From Bacteroidales bacterium (GTDB lineage: Bacteria > Bacteroidota > Bacteroidia > Bacteroidales > Marinilabiliaceae): a stretch of DNA of 13,453 nucleotides. Of the stretch, positions 7,218 to 13,453 are shown in pieces. The notes under the pieces are model-generated. The model made no database searches, was not told the DNA's origin, and was given only the letters and a program-made list of their open reading frames with translations. How positions within the stretch are numbered: the stretch's first letter is position 1; each line of letters opens with the position of its first letter. The translations under genes and the position numbers were made by a program. The DNA lies in the NCBI GenBank assembly GCA_004552385.1, contig SFOL01000046.1:1-13453 (forward strand), read 5' to 3'.

Positions 7218-8267
7218 ATGCAAAGCCCGAACCAAAACACAAAGGCCGGCAGTTTCGCCATGTACAAGCTGCCTGGCTCACCGACATGCCACTCCATACG
7301 CACGGAGCCAGAAGAGCTGCCCGACACGGCCGCGATGGACGGGCGCGACGGCTTCATACTCGCCCCTTTCGCAGAGTCCGCCGCCACGCCAATCCTAATT
7401 TTTGCGGGAGAGGAAGAGACATTCCCGCCCCCAACCGCCGGCCGCCAGACCCGGAGGCCGCCAGACCCGGGACGGACCGCCGATGCGCAAGCCCGGGCGG
7501 CATATGGAGACGCCTTCCGCGCATTGCACTCCATGCTGGAGCGGAAAGAGCTGAACAAAGTGGTGCTGGCGCGGAGCCGCACCATGCCGCAAGACCTGCG
7601 AGCCGAGGCCGAAGAGATATTCTACAGCGCCTGCCGCGAGAACGAGAACGGCTACGTGGCGATAGCGGCGACCCCCAAAAACGGCATATGGCTGACCATA
7701 ACCCCCGAACTCCTGACAATGCGAGACGGGGAGACGATGAAGACCATGGCCCTGGCGGGCACCATGAGCCCTGGGGAGTGCGAGAAGCGCGGATGGAGCG
7801 AAAAGAACAAAAGGGAGCAGGGTGTCGTGTCGAACTACATAATGTCGACCCTCGCGCCATTGGCCAAGAACATACAGACCGACGGAGGGCTCACCTTGAC
7901 CACACGCGGACTGGCCCACCTGCAGACAAAGTTCACGTTCACGCCCTGCGATGGGATCAAGACGAGCGACGTCGTGTCGGCCCTGCACCCCACGCCAGCC
8001 GTGTGCGGAATGCCCAAAGACTCCGCCCTGCGCGCCATCCTGACGACGGAGCGCTGCCGCCGCGAATATTACAGCGGCTACTCCGGCCCCATAAGAGCGA
8101 ATGGCGACGCTTCGCTTTACGTGACGCTGAGGTGCGCAAAAATAAGCGAAGAAGGCTGGACACTGTACGCCGGCGGCGGTCTGATGCCCGAAAGCACGGA
8201 GCAGGACGAATGGGACGAGACGGAGGCCAAGATGGAGGCTGTAAAGGCCATCATAACGCAAAAATGA
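7218..8267 (+). CDS. menF: Isochorismate synthase (menaquinone pathway)
   Basis: This 349-residue member of the chorismate-binding (MenF/EntC/TrpE) family converts chorismate to isochorismate, the first committed step to menaquinone, in the cytoplasm with Mg2+. Visible motifs are KVVLARS at 114-120 (Lys114, the predicted water-activating base), TPELL at 162-166 (Glu164, predicted general acid; the 50-residue spacing equals Lys190-Glu240 of E. coli MenF), MALAGTM at 177-183, HLQTKFTF at 234-241, LHPTPAVCGMP at 256-266 and YAGGGLMPES at 317-326. The N-terminal block SFAMYKLPG (12-20) supports the ATG at 7218 over the ATG at 7260. Residues 69-90 form a Pro/Arg-rich linker encoded by a 16-nt tandem repeat. 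The menD gene follows after 4 bp. EntC-like siderophore use is unlikely given the men neighbours. Confidence 0.94.
   Translation: MQSPNQNTKAGSFAMYKLPGSPTCHSIRTEPEELPDTAAMDGRDGFILAPFAESAATPILIFAGEEETFPPPTAGRQTRRPPDPGRTADAQARAAYGDAFRALHSMLERKELNKVVLARSRTMPQDLRAEAEEIFYSACRENENGYVAIAATPKNGIWLTITPELLTMRDGETMKTMALAGTMSPGECEKRGWSEKNKREQGVVSNYIMSTLAPLAKNIQTDGGLTLTTRGLAHLQTKFTFTPCDGIKTSDVVSALHPTPAVCGMPKDSALRAILTTERCRREYYSGYSGPIRANGDASLYVTLRCAKISEEGWTLYAGGGLMPESTEQDEWDETEAKMEAVKAIITQK
7440..7471 (+). repeat. 16-nt tandem direct repeat inside menF
   Basis: GGCCGCCAGACCCGGA at 7440-7455 is followed at once by GGCCGCCAGACCCGGG at 7456-7471, identical at 15 of 16 bases. The two copies are read in different phases and encode GRQTR and RPPDPGR-type residues in the variable linker between the N-terminal block and the catalytic core. 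Confidence 0.85.
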
Positions 8268-8271
8268 CACC

Positions 8272-9987
8272 ATGTTCAGCAACATAAAGGCAGTCAACAT
8301 ACTAACCGTCATCCTGCAGGCACACGGCGTGCGCCATGCGGTGCTGTGTCCCGGCAGCAGGAACGCCCCCATATGCCATAATCTGGCGGCGACGGGCACT
8401 ATAGAGTGCCACCCGATAACCGACGAGCGATCAGCAGGGTTCTACGCCATAGGTTTGAGCCAGGCACACGATCAGGAGCCCGTTGCGGTGTGCGTCACGA
8501 GCGGCTCCGCGATACTCGACGTGAGCCCCGCCGTGGCCGAGGCCTATTACCAGCGGACGCCGCTCATAGTCATAGCCGCCGACAGGCCCGCGGCCCTCAT
8601 AGGCCAGTTGGACGGCCAGACGATGCCGCAGGCGGGCGCGCTCGGCTCCGTAGTCCGCAGAGCGGTGTCATTGCCCGAAGGCGAGACCGACGAGGACCTG
8701 TGGTACGCCAACCGCCTGGTAAACGAGGCCATGATGGACGCGATGAGCGGCGGGCGGGGGCCTGTGCTCATAAACGTCCCACTACACGAGCCGCTCTACC
8801 AGTTTGACGAGGCCGCCCTGCCCGAGCAGCGTAAGGTTACGCGCATAGAGTCATCGTTGCCCGCCGGGAGCGACCTGCTGCCGCGAATGGTGCGTGAGGC
8901 GGAGAGACCCATGATGGTTATAGGCCACACAAACGAAAAGATAGACGCCTCGACACTAAACGGCGTCGCGGTCCTGATGCCAGTGTTCGCAGAGTCGATA
9001 TCATCAGTGGGTGGAAGCGCACTAAACGAGTGCGCCTACGCGCTAAGGCGCAGCTTGGTAGAAGATGGCGACTCGTACGCCCCGGACTTGGTGATATACG
9101 CCGGCGGCACCCTGGTGGGCAAGGAGACTAAAGCGTTTTTCAGGGGGTGCGAAGGATGCGCCACAGTTCAGATAAGCCCCGACGGCGAGCTTCACGACGT
9201 TTTCAAGAACACCACAATGGTGATACGTTGCTCGCTTGGCGACGCTCTGCGCAACCTGAGCGGGAAAGCGGAGGAGGGCGAAAGCCCCGATGATGACGGA
9301 GAGAAGTGTAAGAGACGCAAAGAGTTTACCAGGCGATGGGCCGCTCTGGAGCAATCGATTCGCCAGACATGCCAAAGACCGGCGACGCGCTTCTCGCAGC
9401 TACAAGTAGTTCAGCGGTTCGCCGGTCAAGTGAGCCAAGTGGGGAACAGCTCGGCGGTCCGTCTGGTGTGCCTGGCCCAGCGCAGGCATGCGTTTTGCAA
9501 CCGCGGGATAAACGGCATAGACGGTTCGCTATCCACGGCCGCAGGCTATGCCGCCGGACAACCCAAAGACGGACACAGCCTGTGCGTCATAGGCGACCTG
9601 AGCTTCTTTTACGACCAGAACGGGCTGTGGAACAAAGGCGTGGACGGCAGGTTGCGGATATTGCTGCTGAACAACGGCGGAGGGGGCATATTCAGCCGAT
9701 TTGAGGGCCTAAAAAAGAGCCCGGCGAGAAGCAGAATAGTAATGGCGCGCCACGACACGACCGCGCAAGGCATATGCGTGCAAAACCACGTAGAGTACCG
9801 CCAAGCGCGCGACATGGGCGAAGTGGAGCAAGCAATAAGCTGGCTGACGGAGGACTACGCAGACAACACATCAAAGCGGGCCCGTCTGCTGGAGGTGCTC
9901 ACGGACATAGACGAAGACGCCAAGGCGTTAAAAGAACAATATGAACTCATAGATAAAAAAACATGGCAAGAGACTGGAAAACCATAG
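8272..9987 (+). CDS. menD: SEPHCHC synthase (MenD)
   Basis: This is a 571-residue thiamine-diphosphate enzyme (2-succinyl-5-enolpyruvyl-6-hydroxy-3-cyclohexene-1-carboxylate synthase). It joins isochorismate to the succinic semialdehyde unit from 2-oxoglutarate, releasing CO2. The N-terminal Pyr domain shows CPGSRNAP at 26-33, DERSAGF at 51-57 with Glu52 as the ThDP-activating glutamate, and TSGSAILDVSPAVAEAY at 76-92. The C-terminal PP domain shows GNSSAVR at 391-397, RGINGIDGSLSTAAG at 411-425, and the ThDP/Mg2+ motif starting GDLSFFYDQNGL (441-452) and ending NN (467-468). A charged stretch at 332-350 lies in the middle domain. Length is as usual for the family. The ATG at 8272 follows the menF stop by 4 bp, and the 3' end overlaps menB by 25 bp, so translation is probably coupled. 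Confidence 0.96.
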   Translation: MFSNIKAVNILTVILQAHGVRHAVLCPGSRNAPICHNLAATGTIECHPITDERSAGFYAIGLSQAHDQEPVAVCVTSGSAILDVSPAVAEAYYQRTPLIVIAADRPAALIGQLDGQTMPQAGALGSVVRRAVSLPEGETDEDLWYANRLVNEAMMDAMSGGRGPVLINVPLHEPLYQFDEAALPEQRKVTRIESSLPAGSDLLPRMVREAERPMMVIGHTNEKIDASTLNGVAVLMPVFAESISSVGGSALNECAYALRRSLVEDGDSYAPDLVIYAGGTLVGKETKAFFRGCEGCATVQISPDGELHDVFKNTTMVIRCSLGDALRNLSGKAEEGESPDDDGEKCKRRKEFTRRWAALEQSIRQTCQRPATRFSQLQVVQRFAGQVSQVGNSSAVRLVCLAQRRHAFCNRGINGIDGSLSTAAGYAAGQPKDGHSLCVIGDLSFFYDQNGLWNKGVDGRLRILLLNNGGGGIFSRFEGLKKSPARSRIVMARHDTTAQGICVQNHVEYRQARDMGEVEQAISWLTEDYADNTSKRARLLEVLTDIDEDAKALKEQYELIDKKTWQETGKP

Positions 9988-10787
9988 AGGGCTTTGACTT
10001 CAAAGAGATCCTCTTCGAGGAGTGGAACCACATAGCCAAAATAACGATAAACCGCGAGCGATGGCGCAACGCATTCACGCCTCGGACGACGTGGGAGATG
10101 AGCCAGGCGCTGAGCTACTGCCGCGAATGCCAGTCAGTCCGCGTAGTGATACTGACCGGGGCCGGTAATGTGGCTTTCTGCGCCGGTGGCGACATGAACG
10201 TGAAAGGCCGCGGCGGATACGTTGGCTCCGACGGGGTGCCGCGTCTTAACGTCCTCGACGTCCAGATGCAAATACGCCGCCTGCCCAAGCCAGTCATAGC
10301 CATGGTGAACGGCTTCGCCATAGGCGGCGGTCACGTGCTCCACGTGATGTGCGACCTCAGCATAGCGAGCGAGAACGCCATTTTCGGCCAGACAGGGCCG
10401 CGGGTGGGCAGTTTCGACGCCGGCTTCGGAGCCTCTTACCTGGCGCGCATAGTAGGTCAAAAGAAAGCGCGGGAGATATGGTTCTTGTGCAATAAATATT
10501 CGGCGGCCGAGGCCCTCGAGATGGGACTCGTGAACAAGGTGGTGCCCATAGACCAACTGGAGGACGCATGCGTGGAGTGGGCGGAGCGCATGATGGAGCA
10601 CTCGCCCCTCGCCTTGCGAATGATAAAAGCAGGGCTCAACGCGGAACTTGACGGGCAGGCGGGAATACAGGAGCTGGCTGGCGACGCCACAATGCTCTAT
10701 TACACAATGGACGAGGCGCAAGAGGGCGGGCACGCTTTCCTGGAAAAAAGGAAGCCCGACTTCGACAAGTACCCGCAGTTCCCATAA
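9963..10787 (+). CDS. menB: 1,4-dihydroxy-2-naphthoyl-CoA synthase (MenB)
   Basis: This 274-residue crotonase-fold enzyme cyclises o-succinylbenzoyl-CoA to DHNA-CoA. The oxyanion-hole segments are FCAGGDM (72-78) and FAIGGGHVL (118-126). The active-site block GQTGPRVGSFDAGFGASYLA spans 142-161, with Ser150 and Asp152, and Tyr247 lies in the C-terminal helix. Residue 145 is Gly (E. coli Gly156), which marks the bicarbonate-dependent type rather than the type carrying an Asp there (known for the family). The C-terminus FLEKRKPDFDKYPQFP is typical. It starts at the ATG at 9963 inside the end of menD. Here menB sits third in the operon, before menC and menE, although it acts after them. Confidence 0.96.
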   Translation: MARDWKTIEGFDFKEILFEEWNHIAKITINRERWRNAFTPRTTWEMSQALSYCRECQSVRVVILTGAGNVAFCAGGDMNVKGRGGYVGSDGVPRLNVLDVQMQIRRLPKPVIAMVNGFAIGGGHVLHVMCDLSIASENAIFGQTGPRVGSFDAGFGASYLARIVGQKKAREIWFLCNKYSAAEALEMGLVNKVVPIDQLEDACVEWAERMMEHSPLALRMIKAGLNAELDGQAGIQELAGDATMLYYTMDEAQEGGHAFLEKRKPDFDKYPQFP

Positions 10788-10844
10788 CACAGGGACTTGC
10801 TTGGCACCCCTTACTCGGACACACCTTCTCATGTAACGACAGGC

Positions 10845-11888
10845 ATGCTTCACACATCCATAGAGCGGCGGACGCTGACGTTCAAGCGCCCGGCCACCAC
10901 GAGCCGCGGCACATATGACACGCGGACGATACGCCTAATAAGAATAACAGACGACGACGCCCCCGGAGTCGAAGGCGTGGGCGAATGCTCGCCCCTGCCC
11001 GACCTCTCGTGCGACGCCATGAGCGACAGCGACATGGACATGCTTCTCGTCTGCGCATGTGACGACCTTTGCCAAACGGGCCGCATAGACCGCGACGCGC
11101 TGCGCCCCTACCCCTCCGTCTTGTTTGGCCTCGAGAGCGCCATGTGGCAGTTGCGGCGCGGCGGCTCGCCGATATTATCAGACACCCCGTTCGGACGGGG
11201 CGAGAGCGGCATCCCCATAAACGGCCTCGTCTGGATGGGTGCATTCGACGAGATGATGCACCGTATGCAAGAGAAGGTGAGGGCGGGCTTCAAATGCGTG
11301 AAGATTAAGATAGGCGGCATAGACTTCGAGCAAGAAGTGCAGATCCTAAGCGCATTGCGCAGCTGCTTCGGCAAGAGCGAGATAGAGCTCCGCCTTGACG
11401 CCAACGGGGCGTTCACGCCCGCCGACGCGCCGAACAGGCTCGACACCCTGGCCAAATATGACATACACTCCATAGAGCAGCCCATAAAGCAAGGCCAGTG
11501 GGACGAGATGGCCAAACTCTGCGCCTCGTCGCCCATCGACATAGCCCTTGACGAAGAGCTGATCGGCGTGAACACGCCGGAGCTCAAAGACGAGCTGCTG
11601 GACAAGATACGCCCCCGCTACGTGGTGGTGAAACCCACACTCCACGGCGGCCTGAGCGGCGCGAAAGAATGGATAGACAAGGCTCGGGAGCGCGGCATAG
11701 GCAGCTGGGTGACGAGCGCACTCGAAAGCAACGCGGGGCTCAACGCCATAGCCCACTTCGCCGCCGAGGTCTACGGCCCCGACTTCGCGATGCCGCAAGG
11801 GCTCGGGACAGGGCAGCTGTTTACCGAGAACATCGACATGCCCATCCGCATCGACGGGCAAAGACTATTCGTCTGCACCAAGGAATAA
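10845..11888 (+). CDS. menC: o-Succinylbenzoate synthase (MenC)
   Basis: This 347-residue enolase-superfamily enzyme dehydrates SHCHC to o-succinylbenzoate. The catalytic set is complete: the KIK motif at 153-155 (Lys153 and Lys155), metal ligands Asp185 (in LRLDANGAF), Glu211 (in SIEQPI) and Asp236 (in IALDEEL), and the second base Lys263 (in VVKPTLHGGL). The N-terminal capping domain covers about 1-120. I chose the ATG at 10845; the frame extends to a TTG at 10797, but those 16 extra residues are not family-like. It is somewhat longer than E. coli MenC (320). The 57-bp gap after menB is the widest in the operon; menE follows after 13 bp. A dipeptide epimerase is an alternative in this superfamily but is excluded in practice by the operon. 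Confidence 0.93.
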   Translation: MLHTSIERRTLTFKRPATTSRGTYDTRTIRLIRITDDDAPGVEGVGECSPLPDLSCDAMSDSDMDMLLVCACDDLCQTGRIDRDALRPYPSVLFGLESAMWQLRRGGSPILSDTPFGRGESGIPINGLVWMGAFDEMMHRMQEKVRAGFKCVKIKIGGIDFEQEVQILSALRSCFGKSEIELRLDANGAFTPADAPNRLDTLAKYDIHSIEQPIKQGQWDEMAKLCASSPIDIALDEELIGVNTPELKDELLDKIRPRYVVVKPTLHGGLSGAKEWIDKARERGIGSWVTSALESNAGLNAIAHFAAEVYGPDFAMPQGLGTGQLFTENIDMPIRIDGQRLFVCTKE

Positions 11889-11901
11889 GTCGCGGGGGTA
11901 T

Positions 11902-12891
11902 ATGGATTTAGAGACATTCATTGCCGAATGGCGTTCCGACAGCCCTGTGGTGAGCGTCCACACAAGCGGCTCGACGGGCGCGCCGAAGCTGATGATGGCG
12001 GAGAAAAGCCGCATGGCCGCGAGCGCAAAGATGACATGCAACTTTCTGGGGCTCAGAGAGGGCGACTCGGCCCTGCTATGCATGCCGCTGGACTACATAG
12101 CGGGCAAGATGGTGGTGGTACGCGCACTGACGCGCGGTTTGCGCCTGGTGAGCGTGGCTCCATCGGCGCGCCCGTTCAAAGAATTGACGGAGCCAACCGA
12201 CTTTGCGGCCCTGACTCCCATGCAAGTGTTCGAGACTCTAAAAAACGAGCGGGAGCGTGACCTCCTGATGCACGTCCGGCAACTGATTATAGGAGGCGGG
12301 GCCATAACCACCGACATGGCCATGGTACTCAAAGGATTCCCTAACGGAGTATGGAGCACGTATGGCATGACGGAGACCTTGTCTCACATAGCGATGAGAC
12401 GACTTAGCGGTCCGACCGCAAGCGAGTGGTACACGCCGATGGACGGGGTGAGCGTCTCGACCGACAGCCGCGGACGCCTTACCATAGACGCACCGACCGT
12501 CTGCCCGACAACACTCACGACTAACGATTTGGCCCAAATAGACCACGCGCCAGGCTACGCACGTTTCAGAATACTCGGACGGGCGGACAACACTATATGC
12601 TCAGGCGGAATAAAAATACAAGCCGAAGAGGTCGAGAGGCTTCTGGAGCCTTATATAGACGCCCCATACGTGGTAACGTGGCTTCCTGATGAAAAACTGG
12701 GACAGGCCGTGGCCCTCGTGATAGAAGCCAAGGACGGCCCTAAGGACGTAGACAAGATTAAAGAGACCTGCCGGGCGGTGCTGCCCAAATATTGGGCGCC
12801 CAAAGTCGTAATGACAACGAGTGAAATACCGAGGACGGAAACGGGCAAGCTCAAACGCAATTTTTTACAAAATACCAGTCAAAAACAGTAG
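11902..12891 (+). CDS. menE: o-Succinylbenzoate-CoA ligase (MenE), short form
   Basis: This 329-residue ANL-superfamily enzyme should adenylate o-succinylbenzoate and form OSB-CoA. Core motifs are present in order: P-loop HTSGSTGAPKL (20-30), STYGMTET (152-159), the A7 region TTNDLAQI (206-213, Asp209), the hinge region FRILGRADNTICSGG (222-236), and PRTETGKLKR (310-319) with the adenylation lysine Lys316. The P-loop lies only about 20 residues from the N-terminus, whereas usual MenE proteins (about 450 residues in E. coli) have over 100 residues before it. The ATG at 11902 is the only good start, 13 bp past menC, and the frame cannot be extended into an upstream domain because menC occupies it. 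The short form therefore looks genuine rather than broken. The GNAT gene follows after 12 bp. Confidence 0.9.
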   Translation: MDLETFIAEWRSDSPVVSVHTSGSTGAPKLMMAEKSRMAASAKMTCNFLGLREGDSALLCMPLDYIAGKMVVVRALTRGLRLVSVAPSARPFKELTEPTDFAALTPMQVFETLKNERERDLLMHVRQLIIGGGAITTDMAMVLKGFPNGVWSTYGMTETLSHIAMRRLSGPTASEWYTPMDGVSVSTDSRGRLTIDAPTVCPTTLTTNDLAQIDHAPGYARFRILGRADNTICSGGIKIQAEEVERLLEPYIDAPYVVTWLPDEKLGQAVALVIEAKDGPKDVDKIKETCRAVLPKYWAPKVVMTTSEIPRTETGKLKRNFLQNTSQKQ

Positions 12892-12903
12892 AATAAGGAA
12901 GAC

Positions 12904-13353
12904 ATGTGGCATATAAAAAGATTCTCGGAACTCACGACAGACGAGCTGTACGCACTGCTTCGCATCCGTAGCGAAGTCTTCATCGTTGAGCAGAACGCCG
13001 TCTATCAAGACCTGGACGGTGACGACCAAGCCGCCATACACCTGTGGAAGACGGAAGGCGGCCGCATAATATCAATGGCGCGCGTAACCCCCGCCGGCAA
13101 GCACCTGCCCGAAAACTCTATAGGACGCATAATAACCACAGAGCGTGGCAAAGGGCTGGGCCTTGAGCTTGTCCACAAGGCCTTAGAAGTGGCTCAAAAA
13201 GAGTTTGGAGCCGAGCGCATATTGATACAAGCTCAGCTCCAGGCCAAAGGTTTTTATGAGAAGGTCGGTTTCGTGGCCCAATCGGAGCCATATATGCACG
13301 AAGGGCTTCAGCACCTTGACATGACGTACACCTACGAAAATGCGGACGAGTAG
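12904..13353 (+). CDS. ElaA-like GNAT family N-acetyltransferase
   Basis: This 149-residue protein has the usual ElaA length. Its signature pieces are RSEVFIVEQN at 22-31 and YQDLDGDD at 34-41, followed by the acetyl-CoA pyrophosphate loop TERGKGLGLEL at 79-89 and the C-terminal GFYEKVGF at 116-123. It should acetylate an amine in the cytoplasm with acetyl-CoA; the substrate of ElaA proteins is not established. The ATG at 12904 lies 12 bp after menE, so it is co-transcribed with the men genes, and it shares their ATA-rich isoleucine codon use. No link to menaquinone chemistry is known to me, so it may be a passenger. Its stop is only 6 bp from the stop of the convergent gene on the other strand. 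Confidence 0.88.
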   Translation: MWHIKRFSELTTDELYALLRIRSEVFIVEQNAVYQDLDGDDQAAIHLWKTEGGRIISMARVTPAGKHLPENSIGRIITTERGKGLGLELVHKALEVAQKEFGAERILIQAQLQAKGFYEKVGFVAQSEPYMHEGLQHLDMTYTYENADE

Positions 13354-13359
13354 GCCTCG

Positions 13360-13453
13360 TCAGAACGAATATTTAAACGCGATTGAGAAATTCTCCTTGA
13401 CTTGGAAATGGTCGCTCTCATTATCGAAATATCTGAGCTCGACAAGGAAGCGC
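13360..13453 (-). CDS. 3' end of a probable outer-membrane protein gene (partial)
   Basis: On the minus strand an open frame enters from the right edge and ends at TGA (13362-13360). The visible last 30 residues begin RFLVELRYFD and end SIAFKYSF. The alternating polar/aromatic pattern and the C-terminal Phe resemble the last strand of an outer-membrane beta-barrel. The gene is convergent with the GNAT gene, with 6 bp between stop codons and no room for a terminator. The rest of the gene is outside the window, so the family cannot be named. Confidence 0.6.
   Translation of the reverse strand, partial: RFLVELRYFDNESDHFQVKENFSIAFKYSF

Noticed and set aside
7395..8399. A 334-codon minus-strand frame and a 333-codon plus-strand frame (7286-8287) over menF
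   Set aside because: Both are out-of-frame readings of a gene with complete MenF motifs. They are rich in Arg, His and Pro and show no recognisable domain.
10134..10853. A 239-codon minus-strand frame over menB
   Set aside because: Antisense shadow of a clearly functional MenB; no motif.
1..13453. Defence island, CRISPR, phage or transposon content
   Set aside because: No repeats of CRISPR type, integrase, transposase, nuclease, helicase or toxin-antitoxin motifs are visible; the genes are core metabolism, transport and envelope functions.

Overview
The window looks like a chromosomal segment of a GC-rich member of the Bacteroidota, most likely a Bacteroidales/Muribaculaceae-type organism (inference). 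The reasons are a compact menaquinone gene set with a short MenE, a CD225 + DUF2752 membrane-protein pair, a periplasmic TPR/PD40/SPOR protein, possible Bacteroidota promoters (-7 box like TAnnTTTG, no strong Shine-Dalgarno), and a partial outer-membrane-type protein ending in Phe. I see no mobile element, CRISPR array, rRNA or tRNA.

Layout. (1) Positions 1-838: two small membrane-protein genes on the minus strand (CD225/dispanin family, then DUF2752), closed by an intrinsic terminator at 99-146. A possible promoter at 12-43 points out of the left edge. (2) Positions 839-1297: a gene-free stretch with a canonical plus-strand terminator that has no gene in front of it, a possible folded element, and a 17-bp GC-rich inverted repeat just past the MATE gene. 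(3) Positions 1298-7002: three minus-strand genes read as ClC-CBS chloride transporter, then TPR/PD40/SPOR cell-envelope protein, then MATE efflux transporter, separated by 57 and 53 bp and probably co-transcribed. (4) Positions 7003-7217: a divergent intergenic region with a similar candidate -7 box for each side. (5) Positions 7218-13353: a tight plus-strand operon menF-menD-menB-menC-menE followed by an ElaA-like GNAT acetyltransferase. (6) Positions 13360-13453: the 3' end of a convergent minus-strand gene with a beta-barrel-like C-terminus.

How the genes work together. MenF converts chorismate to isochorismate, MenD adds the succinyl semialdehyde unit (SEPHCHC), MenC makes o-succinylbenzoate, MenE activates it to OSB-CoA and MenB closes the naphthoquinone ring to DHNA-CoA. 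The steps of MenH, the DHNA-CoA thioesterase, MenA and MenG are not encoded here.

The window is mostly ordinary core metabolism and envelope biology. The points most worth a second look are the SPOR-capped TPR/PD40 protein, a marked shift to the ATA isoleucine codon in the men operon, the very short MenE, a 16-nt tandem duplication inside menF that does not preserve the triplet phase by itself, the unusual ion-path residues of the ClC protein, and the orphan terminator at 1047-1084.
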